DNA of 64,000 nt from Dromiciops gliroides (taxonomy: Eukaryota > Chordata > Mammalia > Microbiotheria > Microbiotheriidae), in NCBI RefSeq assembly GCF_019393635.1, contig NC_057863.1, positions 31,314,814 to 31,378,813 on the forward strand, in the 5' to 3' direction. Of this stretch, positions 44,972-55,560 are shown piece after piece. The notes beneath the pieces are model-generated. The model was not told the DNA's origin. It did no database searches and was given only the letters and a program-made list of their open reading frames with translations. The position numbers were made by a program, and so were the translations under genes. Within the stretch, counting starts at the first letter, position 1. Each line of letters opens with the position of its first letter.

Positions 44972-45109
44972 TGGGGCAGCTAGATGGCGCAGTGGATAGA
45001 GCACCGGCCCTGGAGTCAGGAGTACCTGAGTTCAAATCCGGCCTCAGACACTTACTAGCTGTGTGACCCTGGGCAAGTCACTTAACCCCAATTGCCTCAC
45101 TAAAAAAAA
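44972..45109 (+). repeat. Short marsupial SINE (AATTGCCTCAC subtype)
   Basis: Complete body. The exact direct repeat AAAAAGTGGTGAATA lies at 44957-44971 and 45110-45124. Confidence 0.97.
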
Positions 45110-45289
45110 AAAAAGTGGTGAATAACAGGTGGTACCTGTGTTGTTCTACTTTTCATCATTCTGCATTTTTATATATTTTATTTAGTTAGAGTGTTTGTAG
45201 TCTTTTGTTCTTGCTTTGGGTTTTGCTTTGTCTTCATTCAAAAAGAACTTTCTAAAAGAAAAATCCTGGTGTGGTAATATGATCATATT

Positions 45290-46210
45290 TATACTAGTGA
45301 TTCTCAGATCTGCTTATCCAGGCCCAACCTTCCTACCAACCCAGAATCTCTCTTCTCCACCAACTATCAGACATCATGAAATCAACACGTCCAAAACTGA
45401 GCTCTTTATTCCCACCCTATCCCCCCCGACCTTTCCCCGATTTCCTGTTACTGTTGAGGGTACCCCCATCCTGCTAATCACCCTGACTCACCACCTGGTC
45501 ATCGGCCTCACTTTCTCTCGCCTCCCATATCCAATCTGTGGCTAAGATTTGTCTATTTTTGCTTCCTAACATTTCTCCAATTCAAATGCCCCCTTCTCTC
45601 TCCTCTGACACTCCTGGCACCTGGACTGTGGGACTAGGTGGCCAGTGGGCCAGTCTCTCCCCGCTCCAGTCCCTGCTCTCCTTAGCCATCAAAGGGATGT
45701 TCCTCAAAGCGGGGATCCCACCCCATCACCCCCTTACTTCAGCAGCTCCCTGTCACCTCCGCAATCAGACATAAAACCCTGTTTAGTCTTGAAAGACCTT
45801 CATTCCCTGTCTCCACCCCCCCCACCCCCGCTTCCTCCTTCCCTTGGTCCAGGGACCCCAGCCTCCTGCCCATTCCTCTAACAAAGCACTCCATCTCCAG
45901 ACTCCTCGAACTGCCTCTGGATGCCGTCCCCCCAAATCCTCTCCCACTGTCTCCTCCTCTCGGCTTCCCTGGCTTTCTTCAAGGCTCAGCCACCATCCTC
46001 CTTTCTGCAGGAAGCCTTTCCCCTTCATTCTTTCCCTCTGTTGATTATTTCCAATTTATCCTGTGTATGGCTTCACTGTCCATAGCGATTTACGTGTTCT
46101 TTTCACCAATAGACTGCAGGCCCCTTGAGGGCACGACTGTTTTTTGCCTTTCATGGTATCCCCAGCCATCCCCCTCAGTGTCCGTGGGTGCTTAATAAAT
46201 GCTTCTTGTG
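45290..46210 (+). repeat. L2 LINE, about 0.9 kb of ORF2 3' part and 3' end
   Basis: AACACGTCCAAAACTGAGCT, CCTCACTTTCTCTCGCCTCC and AGACTGCAGGCCCCTTGAGG, then GTGGGTGCTTAATAAATGC, follow L2 from ORF2 to its tail. The ORFs in it are LINE remnants. Confidence 0.9.
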
Positions 46211-46317
46211 GTCCAATGGGAAGAGCCCCCGTGGAGCTGATTTACTTCTCATGGGACCTCAGGCTGATGCTCGCCCTTCCTCACATAAACCTGAGAGGGC
46301 CCCTTGCAGCTGTAAAT

Positions 46318-46318
<1 letters not shown>

Positions 46319-46372
<54 letters not shown>

Positions 46373-46380
46373 TGAGTGAG
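46319..46380. repeat. (GT)n microsatellite
   Basis: About 25 GT units followed by (GAGT)3. Confidence 0.98.
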
Positions 46381-46902
46381 AGATGGGGCTCTAGCTTGCT
46401 TTGATATGGGAGACATCGACTGGGAATTGAGATCAGGGAGAAAATGAACCTGGGCCCTGGGTCCTTCTCCATGGCTGCCCAATCTGAATCTACTCCTGGC
46501 CACTCTTGGCCGAGCAGCTGCGCGTGTGGTCGGGTCTCCTGACTGAAGGAGAATTCTGAGGGCTGGAAATGCTCCCTTTCTCTCTAATCTCTGTGTGCCC
46601 AGGGCCAGGGCCAGGGCCAGGGTGGTACTTGGCAGGTCCTCTGTTTTCCATCCAGATCCTTGATTTGGCGTCTAAGTGGAAACTTCCACCTAGAGTTAAG
46701 TCACTTGTTAAGTCACAGGATTGAAGTTCTTGTTGGCTGTTTGTCCTTCATGAGGTCAGGGTGATGTCATGACTTGCACTGAATGGGATATGAGGGAGTG
46801 AGGGAGGGCTGTGTAGTCACCAACCTCCCTCTCTCCTCCAGAGCCATCTCCATCCAATGGCAACATATACATCAGGAGGACTGGAGATGGCCCCGGATGT
46901 TT
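46381..46902. other. Unique-looking sequence, no gene seen
   Basis: Contains a short (CCAGGG)n run near 46602-46622. No other feature is recognised. Confidence 0.4.
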
Positions 46903-47029
46903 AAGGCAATGGGGCTTAAGTGACTTGCCCAGGGTCACACAGCTAGTAAGTGTCTGAGGTGAGATTTGAACTCATGTCCTCCTGACTTCAGGGCCGGTGC
47001 TCTATGCACTGTGCCACCTAGCTGCCCAC
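46903..47029 (-). repeat. Short marsupial SINE, tail lost
   Basis: GGCAATGGGGCTTAAGTGAC to GTGCCACCTAGCTGCCCA. Confidence 0.93.
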
Positions 47030-47160
47030 AGGATCATAGAGCCAGCATCTGTCAGAGGTAGGACTTGAACCCAGGTCTTTCTGACGCCCATAGCTGTCGC
47101 TCTATCCCCTATACCTTTCATAGGCACATAGTAGGTGTTTCATAAATGTTGATTTGAACT
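47030..47160. repeat. MIR fragment (-) and L2/MIR 3' tail (+)
   Basis: GGACTTGAACCCAGGTCTTT is a minus-strand MIR core. CACATAGTAGGTGTTTCATA is a SINE/LINE 3' tail on +. Confidence 0.6.
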
Positions 47161-47498
47161 TTATATAGTGGGGAGGGGAAGATGGGTATGAATCTGAAAT
47201 GTAAGTGAGAGAGGACACCTAACTTCATAGAATCTCAGACATCATCTAACCTAACCCTGAATAGCCATCCCCACCCAAAGTGCCTCGGGGCTCGTGCTTA
47301 TGGCCCCTCTTTGATGGGAGTACCCTTGTCGGATGGAGCTGAAGGATGGAGCTGGAGCGGCACTCTACCCCAAATATCATTGCTCTCCTTTACTAAAAGG
47401 AGATACTGGATACTGATGACTAAGCAAGGAGTTGTCGACTGTGACCCCCGGTTTTAGAAAGAATGGGAGCTCACAACGGCTGTTTTCTGACCCTCCAG
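47161..47498. other. Unique-looking sequence before the candidate exon
   Basis: No repeat recognised except a short MIR-like phrase near 47226. No gene. Confidence 0.4.
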
Positions 47499-47623
47499 AT
47501 CTCGTCGGCTTCACGGCATCCCAGAGAGGCTGAGGTGGGCTCAGGATGGAAAGGAAGCAGGGCCAGACCTAATCCACTTAGAAACACCATCTGGACGGAG
47601 GAGTCACCCCCGACAGAGGCTGG
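47499..47623 (+). other. Candidate 125-nt non-coding exon between CpG island and GPR160
   Basis: TGTTTTCTGACCCTCCAG ends at 47498 and is a good acceptor. CTGG|GTAAGT at 47623/47624 is a good donor. The segment between them and its flanks to about 47760 are unique and fairly GC-rich, with no recognised repeat. It contains a short uORF (ATG to TAA, eight codons). Both sites are on the strand of GPR160, so it may be an alternative 5' UTR exon. No transcript data are available here. Confidence 0.35.
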
Positions 47624-47994
47624 GTAAGTGCATTCCCAGAGCTGATGCTCCCGGGAGCCAGCACAGTGGCTGTTTGGAGCAGGGAGGGTATTAGGTTATG
47701 GAGACTAATCAGGTTTATAAATAGAATGCCACGGGCTGAGCCAGCGGAAAGAAGCCCTCATCCATCTCCCCTTCCCCCACCCGGCTGACCCCAAGCATTT
47801 AGGGGGGTATCATCGACAGACCATTGGAATCCCGGCCTCCACTTTCTGCTCCTCCTCCTCTGGGTCTAAGCATTTATTAAATTAACTGTGGATTGACTCT
47901 TAAGCTGACTTGATCCGAGATTCTCTTCGGGAGCCGGAGTCTGATGCATTTCCAGTGCTCTGTCCTTAGCAGGTGCTTGATAAGGCATGAAGAA
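47624..47994. other. Unique, moderately GC-rich sequence after the candidate exon
   Basis: No repeat recognised up to the L2. CTAATCAGGTTTATAAATAG near 47705 is AT-rich in a GC-rich setting. It could be regulatory but there is no direct evidence. Confidence 0.35.
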
Positions 47995-48165
47995 GAGGGA
48001 ACAAACATTTATTAAGCACCTACTATGTGCCAGGCACCGTATGAGGATACAAAGACAAACCTCTAACAGGCCTTGCCCTTGGGGGCTTCCGTTCCACTGT
48101 ACACATCCACGTAAATACAAAGTAAAGGAATAATAATTTGGGGAGTGGGAGGAGCAAAGTAGTGA
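47995..48165 (-). repeat. L2 3' end
   Basis: AACAAACATTTATTAAGCAC and TACTATGTGCCAGGCACCGT are the reversed L2 terminus. Confidence 0.85.
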
Positions 48166-48785
48166 GAACCTTGGATTTTTGTCAGCATTTTTTCCCCAGA
48201 GACACACCCCTAGTTCCAACCCAAAGCTTTGGCAGTGAAACTGAGTCAGCTCAAAGTTTGTATCAGTGCTTTGGATTTCCTTATTGATACTGATGGAGGC
48301 CAAGATAGCAGCCTTCCCCCAGGCCATGAGTGCCTCAGAAAGGTTTGTGGAGGACTTGGCGGCCAGGCGTGCAGGTCCCTAAAGCCAGAGGTACAGTCGG
48401 GGGTCAGCTGAGGTGTGGGTGTGGGCGTGTGTGGGCGGCTGTGCCTTCAGCAGGGTCACCCCGAGGTGACCGAGATCACCCTCTGAACTTGCTTAACAGG
48501 TTCTTCCTCCCCCTTAGCCATGGGAAAGTACAGTCCCAAGAATCACTTCTTTACTCCTGTGGGGAGGGGAGGATGCTGCTATTTTATGGACACACGTGGG
48601 TTTAGGTGGGGGTGACCAGGAACACTTGGTAGCCCCCGGAGGGAGCTCAGAGCCCACCCAGGCTCCTTCTCTGCCCTACCGACCACCATTATTTCCTCAG
48701 CTCCCTGCAAGCTGGCCCACTCCCATTGCCCTGGGAAACCACTTCCAAGGGACCCACGGCCCCTTCCTCCTCTTTCTTTCTTTCC
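48166..48785. other. Unique-looking sequence, no gene seen
   Basis: ORFs of 60-90 codons overlap in different frames without a domain. Confidence 0.4.
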
Positions 48786-48913
48786 GGAGCAGTGAGGGTT
48801 AAGTGACTTGCCCAGGGTCACACAGCTAGTGTCAAGTGTCTGAGGTCAGATTGAACTCAGGTCCTCCTGAATCCAGCGTGGGTGCTTTGTTCACTGCGCC
48901 ACCTAGGTGCCCC
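48786..48913 (-). repeat. Short marsupial SINE
   Basis: GGAGCAGTGAGGGTTAAGTG to GCGCCACCTAGGTGCCCC. Confidence 0.94.
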
Positions 48914-49009
48914 CCCCCTTTCTTTTTCTAAATCTCTTTGCTTTCTTCCTTTAACTTGCCCTGTACTGGGTAGTCCTGGTTTTCCTCCTACATTGTAGCT
49001 GGTTACTAT

Positions 49010-49245
49010 GTCCCCCTTCCCTGCCACCTGTCTCCCCCTTCTCTACTCTCTCCTTCCTTCCTTTTTCTCCCTCTCCTCCCCCTGCTCTTTTCCTCCCTTT
49101 CCTTCCCTGCCTCCCATCTCCTCCTCTTCTTTCTTCTGTCTCCTCCCCTTCCTTTTCCTCTCCCCCTCCTCCCTTCCTTCCCCTTGCTTCTCTCTCTTTT
49201 CCTCTCCTCCCCTTCTCTTCCCCATTCTCTCCCTCTCTCCCACCT
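49010..49245. repeat. Long C/T tract
   Basis: About 235 bp almost without purines on +, built from CCTTCC, CTCC and CTTTT blocks. The 112-codon minus-strand ORF is only Arg/Glu/Gly/Lys low complexity. Confidence 0.9.
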
Positions 49246-49734
49246 GTGGCAGGCAGGTGTTGGCCATTTCAGCCGGAACATGAGAGTTCCGGGGCTTAAA
49301 ATGCCAGCCCAAGGAGCTTCCTTTAGATCCCAGCTACGATACACATGACGCTGGGACCTCCGGACACTCTCTGGGCCTTCGTTTCCTCATTTCTCTTTTC
49401 CTTTTTAAAAGTACGTTAATTATTCAACACTGCAGGGCCTGTCATTAGCCAGAAGAAAAGCAAACATTTTATACTGATTTTATTTTATTGTTTAGGTAGC
49501 TAAAGAAAAAATCCCTCTCTTAAGAGAGCATATAGAGTTCTCCTGCTCTTTTTTTCATTTCTTAAAATTAAAAAAAAAGTTTTGTTCCATCTTAAGTTTC
49601 AAACTGTCTCCTTCCCTCCCTTCCTCCCCACCCCACACTAGAGAAGAATACCATTTTACACAGACACACACGTAAAGCCATACTTCTATTTAGCAGTTCC
49701 TTCTCTGAAGGTGGATAACATATTTTTTTTTGGG

Positions 49735-49878
49735 GGGGGGGGTTGAGGCAGTTGTGGTAAAGTGACTTGACCAGGGTCACGAAGCTAGTAAATGTCAAGT
49801 ACCTGAGGCTGGATTTGAATTCAGGTCCTCCTGACTCCAGGGCTGGTGCTCTATCCACTGTGCCCCCTCACTGCCCCT
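49735..49878 (-). repeat. Marsupial SINE inside L1
   Basis: GTTGAGGCAGTTGTGGTAAA to GTGCCCCCTCACTGCCCC. It is more diverged than most copies. Confidence 0.9.
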
Positions 49879-50167
49879 GTAGTTTTGAATACTTGTAATA
49901 CTCAGAGTAGCTTAGTTGCTCACAGTTGTTCTTTGAACAGTACTGCTGTTACTGTGTATGACATTCTCTTGGTTCTCCTCATTTCACTTCATTATTTCAA
50001 GTCTTTGCATATTTTTCTAAGATCATTAAGCTCATAATTTCTTACAGCACAATCGTATTCCATCACAATCATATACCACCACTTGTTTAGCCATTTCCTA
50101 ATTGATGGGCATCTCCAAAATTTCCATTTCTTTGTCACCACAAAGAAAGCTGCTATAAATATTTTAG

Positions 50168-50326
50168 AACAGGGCAGCTAGGTGACTCAGTAGATAGAGC
50201 ACCGGCCCTGGAGTCAGGAAGACCTGAGTTCAAATTTGGCCTCAGACACTTAACACTTACTAGCTGTGTGACCCTAGGCAAGTCACTTAACCCCAATTGC
50301 CTCACCAAAAAAAAAATTTTTTTTAG
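50168..50326 (+). repeat. Short marsupial SINE inside L1 (AATTGCCTCAC subtype)
   Basis: GGGCAGCTAGGTGACTCAGT start. TTTTAGAACAG on both sides (50161-50171 region and 50321-50331) suggests the direct repeat. Confidence 0.94.
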
Positions 50327-50383
50327 AACAGACTTTCCAAGACAGTTGGATCAGTTCACAGTTCCTCCAACAGTGTATTAGTG

Positions 50384-50543
50384 GGGGCGGCTAGGTGGCG
50401 CAGTGGAAAAAGCACCGGCCCTGGATTCAGGAGTTCCTGAGTTCAAATCTGGCCTCAGAAACTTGACACTTACTAGCTGTGTGACCCTGGGCAAGTCACT
50501 TAACCCCATTGCCCCATAAAAACAAAAAAACAACAAAACAAAA
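50384..50543 (+). repeat. Short marsupial SINE inside L1 (CCCATTGCCCC subtype)
   Basis: GGGGGCGGCTAGGTGGCGCA start with an A/C-rich tail. ACAGTGTATTAGTG lies at about 50370-50383 and again after the tail. Confidence 0.95.
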
Positions 50544-50885
50544 CAGTGTATTAGTGTCCCATTTTTTTTCCATATGCCCTCCAACATTTGTCATTTTCTC
50601 CTATCATTTTAGCTAATTTGTTATGGTGTGATATTGCAACATTGTTTTAATTTGCATTTCTCTAATAAATAATGATGTAGAGAATTTTTATATAACTATG
50701 TATATTTTTATTTTTTTATCAAAAAACTTCCTGTTCATAGCCTTTGCCCATTTATTTATCAATTGGGGAATGATTCATATTCTTATAAATTTGACAAAGA
50801 TCTCTATAATTTTGGGATTAAACCTTTATCTAAGAAACTATAAAGATTCCCCACCCCCACAATTTTCTGCTTTCCATCTAATCTT

Positions 50886-51311
50886 TGTAAGGGCTAAAAT
50901 TCTAGCTAAGCTATCTAAAATCCAATGAGTGGTCGCTAACAAATTATAAGCTTTAGCAAGAGTATTTAAATGTTTAAGTATTTATTAAAGAGCATTAGGA
51001 TCAGAGAAAGGTAAAAATCTAACTATTTCTAAGAGACCCTATCACCTGACCCACCATGGTGAGGTAAGGAACCAAAAGAGAGACTGAACCCTTCCACCAG
51101 CATCCGCTTCCTACTTCGTGTCCTCCTCCCAGAAAATGGGAGGCTCCTCAAGTTGATTGGCTGGTAGCCTTGATAGACAGCACCCACGAGCAAATGTCAC
51201 TTCCTGATGCTAAGGACCATGACCACATTGCTTGCCCTCAGAGGCCTTCACCTCATGGTGGCGCTTTGCTACAGTAAGTCTCCAACAGGTGGTGTTATTC
51301 CAATTGTTACA
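50886..51311 (-). mobile_element. Solo LTR of an endogenous retrovirus-type element, inside L1
   Basis: The segment starts TGTAAGGG and ends TTGTTACA on +, i.e. TGTAACAATT...CCCTTACA on -. It has an AATAAA on the minus strand toward its 3' end. The flanking L1 phrase CTAATCTT/TCTTGCCTAC joins cleanly across it with a 4-5 bp direct repeat (TCTT). At about 426 bp it is a lone LTR with no internal part. It is younger than the L1 that carries it. Confidence 0.75.
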
Positions 51312-51579
51312 TCTTGCCTACATTGGTTTTACTTGTACAAAACCTTTTTCATTTAATCAAAATTATTCATTTTACATCTGATAATGCTCATTTGTTCACA
51401 AATTCTTCTCCTATCCATAAGTCTAATAAGTAATATCTTCCTGATTTTTCTAATTTTCTTATGCTATTCCCCTTTATATGTAGGTCATATATCCATTTTA
51501 ACCATATCTTGGTAAATGGTGTAAGGTATTGGGGCTATACCCAATTTCTGCCAGTGCTTTCCAGTTTTCCCAACAATTT

Positions 51580-52102
51580 TTTTTACAGTAGATGATGCAC
51601 TTTATTGTGAATCAGCCCTCCACTTAACCACCATCTCTGCCATATCAGGTTCCAACAAAGAAAAGAGGTATTGTACTTGCCCCCCAACAATGGCTTTCAA
51701 TCTCTAGGGTAGGAAGAAGTTATAAAGATATGAATAAGGCAGCACTACTGAAAAAGTCTGGGGTGATCTAGTTGGGCCTCCTCCTTATTGTGACAAAAGG
51801 CTCTTTTTTGGCGGGGGTGGGGGGAGAAGGAATCCCATCAAACTGGCTGGATACACAACTCCCAAAGTAGGGTGGCACTCCATAACCAGACAACACCCCA
51901 AGCTCAGGCCGGCCAAAGCACTGCTTATCCCCGTAGGAGGCTTTTTCTTGGGGGGGGGGGGGGCATCCATCCTCATTCTGAAGAAGTTCCATTCAGAGTC
52001 GACAGAGTTTGAGCCCCTGCTGGGGGTTAGGGGCTGCTGGTTCCGGCAGCGTTGGCCTTCTCCTCCAGATCACCCAGGAGCTGTTCTTGGGACAGTGAGC
52101 AG
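51580..52102 (-). pseudogene. Processed pseudogene, parent not identified
   Basis: Poly-T at 51580-51588 is followed by an AATAAA on the minus strand (TTTATTG near 51602), and the sequence to 52102 is unrelated to the L1 on both sides. This is the layout of a reverse-transcribed mRNA on the minus strand. Its reading frame (51768-51992) gives a Pro-rich stretch, GYGVPPYFGSCVSSQFDGI, and ends FVTIRRRPN. An upstream part in another frame reads LGDLEEKANAAG. I do not recognise the parent gene. There is no intron-like sequence. Confidence 0.65.
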
Positions 52103-52586
52103 AATGTATATGTTATATTGGCAGTCTAGCCATGAACAATTAATATTGCTCCAATTATTTAAATGACCTCATTTGTATATAAAAAAGTGGTTTTTATTTA
52201 TGTTCATGTAGTTCCTTGGTTTGTCTTCGCTGGTATACTCCCAAGTATTTTATACTGTTTAGAGATATTTTAAAGGTCTTTCTTACTATCTCTTCTTGCA
52301 TGGGTTTGTTGGTGATATATAGAAATGCTGATGACTTATATGGGTTTATTTTACATCCTGCTACTCTGCTAAAATAATCAATTCTTTCAACGAACTTTTT
52401 AGTTGAATCTCTAGGATTTTTGAAATATATCATCTGCAAAAAGATAGTTTTACAATCTTTATATATAATTGGAAAATAAAATAACACCAAGGGAAAAAAA
52501 AGAGATAGTTTTGTTACTTCATTGCTCAGTCTGCCCTTTGCCCATTCCTTTTATTGCTATTGTTAGCATTTTTAAAACAGTATTGG

Positions 52587-52740
52587 GGGCAGCTAGGTGT
52601 CGCAGTGGATAAAGCACCAACCCTGGATTCAGGAGGACCTGAGTTCAAATTTGGCCGCAGACACTTGACACTTACTAGCTGTGTGACCCTGGGCAAGTCA
52701 CTTAACCCTCATTGCCCCTCCACCCCAAAATACTGAATAA
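52587..52740 (+). repeat. Short marsupial SINE inside L1
   Basis: GGGGGCAGCTAGGTGTCGCA start, complete body. The L1 phrase ...CAGTATT/AATACTGAATAATACTG resumes after the tail. Confidence 0.94.
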
Positions 52741-53879
52741 TACTGGTGATAATGTACATCCTTGTTCCACTCCAGATCTTACTGGGAAGGCTTCTAGCTT
52801 CTCATTACAAATAATGCTTGCTGATGGTTTTAGGCTGATACTTCTTATCATTTTAAGGAAAAATCCATTTGTACTTTATGCTTGTGTTTTTAATAGGAAT
52901 GAGTGTTGTATTTTGTCAAAAGCTTTTCTGCATCTATTGATATAATTTTTGTTACTTTTATTGACATCATCAATTATGTTAATAGTTTTCCTTATGTTAA
53001 GCCATCCCTGTATTCCTGGTATAAATTCCCCCTGATCACCATGCAGAATCTTTGTGAAATATTGTTGCAGTCTCCTGGCTAGTATTTTACTTAGGATTTT
53101 TGCATCCATATTTATTAATGACATTGTTCTACAGTTCTCTTTTTCTGTCTTTGTTCTTCCTGGTTTGGGTATCAGCACCCTATTTGTTTCATAAAAGGAA
53201 TTTGGTAGGATTCCTTCTTTGCCTATTATTCCAAATTCATTTAATACTGATTGGCATTAGTTGGTCTCTAAATTTTTGGTAGAATTCACTTGTGAATCCA
53301 TCTGGTCCTGATGCTTTTTTCTTTAGGAAGCTCATTTATGACATATTCAATTTTTTAGATATTTCCTTTTCTATTAACCTAGGCAGTTTATATTTCTGTA
53401 TTTTTCCATTTCACTTAAATTGTTAAATTGATTGGCATATAAATGGTCAAAATAACTCCTAATAATTCCTTTGATTTCACCTTCATTAGTGGTATATTAA
53501 CCCTTTTAATTTTTTATACTAACGATTTCATTTTCTTCTTTCTAAATCAAATTAACCAGTGGTTTATTTTACTGGGTTTTTTGGTTTTTATTTCGCACCC
53601 CCCCCCCACAAAAGCAACTTCTAATTTTATTGATTCAATGGCTTTCTTATATTATTTTGTTAATTTTACCTTTAATTTTTGGAATTTCCAATTTGGTGTT
53701 TAATTGGGGATTTAAACTTTGTTCTTCTTTTTAAATTACATACCCAATTCATTGGTCTGCTCTTTTTCTTTTTTATTGGTATAAGTATTTAGAGATGTAA
53801 ATTATCCTGATTACAGTTTTTGCTGCATCCCACAGGCTTTGGTATGTTGTTTTGTTATCTTTAATAAAATCATTATTAT

Positions 53880-54240
53880 ATATTATATTGAAGTCATTTC
53901 CCTCCCTAAACTTCCCTTGTTCTACCAAAGTCATCACCATCCTTCCAGTTCATAGTTTTGGTATTATCTTCCACTCTTTACTCTTCTCACCTCAAACCTT
54001 GTTATTTCTATTTTTACAGCATGCCTTAGATTTGGCCCCTTCTCTCCACTCAAACAGCTGCTAGCCTGGTTCACCTGTCACCTAGATTATCACAATGGCA
54101 GTTTCCCTGCCCCAAGCCTCTCACTGCTCAAGTCCACCCTACACATTGCTGAAATTTCCTTTATCATAGATCTGACCATGTGTCTTCTTTAATCAGCCAG
54201 CTCCAGTGGCTTCATATCACCTTGCCCAGTGGCTTCTGGG
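53880..54240 (+). repeat. L2 ORF2 fragment
   Basis: GTCATCACCATCCTTCCAGT and CACCTAGATTATCACAATGG and CAGCTCCAGTGGCTTCATAT follow L2 in order on +. Confidence 0.85.
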
Positions 54241-54499
54241 TGGTTTTCTGTGGAGTTCTGGGATGGAAGAAGTGACTTAGTGTAGTTTCTCATTGTACAT
54301 CTTGGTCATTATCTTTCCTGTTGAGATTTCTAGGTTTTTGCTGTACTAGACATGGGGAGCTAATTTGCCTGTGACCATCCAGGTAGACGTTATTTTTTGG
54401 CCAGAAGTCCCCCCAAAGCTCTTTTTCAGGCATGTGCTCAGATTTCTATGGTCATAATCTTGTGATTTCCCTAAGTAACATGTGACAGCTTGTCTTTGT
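54241..54499. other. Unique-looking sequence, no gene seen
   Basis: No repeat recognised. Confidence 0.4.
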
Positions 54500-54725
54500 G
54501 GAAAGATATCATGGCATAATAAATTGAGAAAAGGAATTGGAAGAAAGAAGTTCTGCGTTCAGATTCCACTTGTCACTAACTTTGGGATCGTGGTTAAGTG
54601 ACTTAATCACTGTTTCCTTATCTATTACAGAGGGATAACATATGTGGTGTACAGGGTTGCCAGGAAGCTGAAATGAGACATTTGTAAAGGATGCTGCAAA
54701 CCTTTAAGGTGCTGTAAAAATGTGA
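54500..54725 (+). repeat. MIR SINE
   Basis: GTTAAGTGACTTAATCACTG and TTCCTTATCTATTACAGAGG in + order. Confidence 0.75.
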
Positions 54726-54726
54726 A

Positions 54727-54815
54727 TCAATCCAATGAACAAGTATTAAGTGCCTACTGTGTGATGTACATAAATATAAAAATGAAGTTTGTTCCTGCAC
54801 TTATAGAGCATGAGG
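54727..54815 (-). repeat. L2 3' end fragment
   Basis: CAAGTATTAAGTGCCTACTG is the reversed L2 tail. Confidence 0.65.
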
Positions 54816-54949
54816 GAACTAAGAAAGATTAAGTGAAAAATCTGAGAGAGAAAGCTAGGTCCAGCCTAACCATACTCTAGGTCATATTGGATGTGGGTAA
54901 CTGCTTCACCCCTCATTCCTTTCCACTTCAGCCACAGAACTTTAGACCT

Positions 54950-55065
54950 TAATTTTTAGGTCAGCCGGGTAGTCGTGCCCTCATTTTTACAGTGAGGCCA
55001 CTGAGGCCAACAGAAGATGAGTGTCCTCCCCAAAGTCACAAGATCCCAAGCACTCTGTCCAGCAC
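54950..55065 (-). repeat. MIR fragment
   Basis: CTCATTTTTACAGTGAGGCC then CAAAGTCACAAGATCCCAAG. Confidence 0.6.
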
Positions 55066-55281
55066 TGTGCTTACTGCTTTCCATCACTCTTTGCTGCCTT
55101 TAAAAAAACAACTTCTCCTTTGACTTTTGTCATCTTCTCAGTATCATGGCTGTGTAGATCTCTTAAGGGCTTGGCTCAACTGGCCATACCTCTTTCAACT
55201 GGCTCCGCCCCCCAGCCCCGCCCCTCATTCTTTCAGCTCTGAATGTTCCCAGACTGAAATTACTTTGAATTTAGTTTATAG

Positions 55282-55415
55282 GGGCAGCTAGGTGGCGCAG
55301 TGGATAGAGCACCGGCCCTGGATTCAGGAGGACCTGAGTTCAAATACGACCTCAGACCCTGTGTGACCCTGGGCAAGTCACTTAACTCCAATTGCCACGT
55401 TAAAAAAAAAAAAAA
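55282..55415 (+). repeat. Short marsupial SINE, small internal deletion
   Basis: GGGCAGCTAGGTGGCGCAGT start; the ACACTTACTAGC part is missing. The exact direct repeat GAATTTAGTTTATAG lies at 55267-55281 and 55416-55430. Confidence 0.96.
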
Positions 55416-55442
55416 GAATTTAGTTTATAGAAACCAATCCGT

Positions 55443-55560
55443 GCCTCCCCCTACTAAAGTGTAAACTCTTAGTGGACAAGAACTTAGGTTCTCTGTCTTT
55501 GTATCCCCAGCATCTAGTATTGTGCCTGGCACATGATAGGTGCTTAATGAACCTGATTTC
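55443..55560 (+). repeat. L2 3' end
   Basis: AAAGTGTAAACTCTTAGTGG, CTTTGTATCCCCAGCATCTA and GCCTGGCACATGATAGGTGC in order, about 0.2 kb before the GPR160 acceptor. Confidence 0.9.

Larger units (their letters stand above)
49545..53870 (-). repeat. Old L1, 3' UTR to ORF2 N-terminal half, with many insertions
   Basis: Antisense L1 from the 3' UTR (49545-49740) through the ORF2 C-terminus (50040-50890 and 51312-51580) to the reverse transcriptase part (52103-53870). The minus strand there encodes [20 protein letters not shown] and [19 protein letters not shown], conserved RT motifs. About 0.6 kb of ORF2 is absent at the pseudogene insertion. It is decayed and inactive. Confidence 0.92.
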
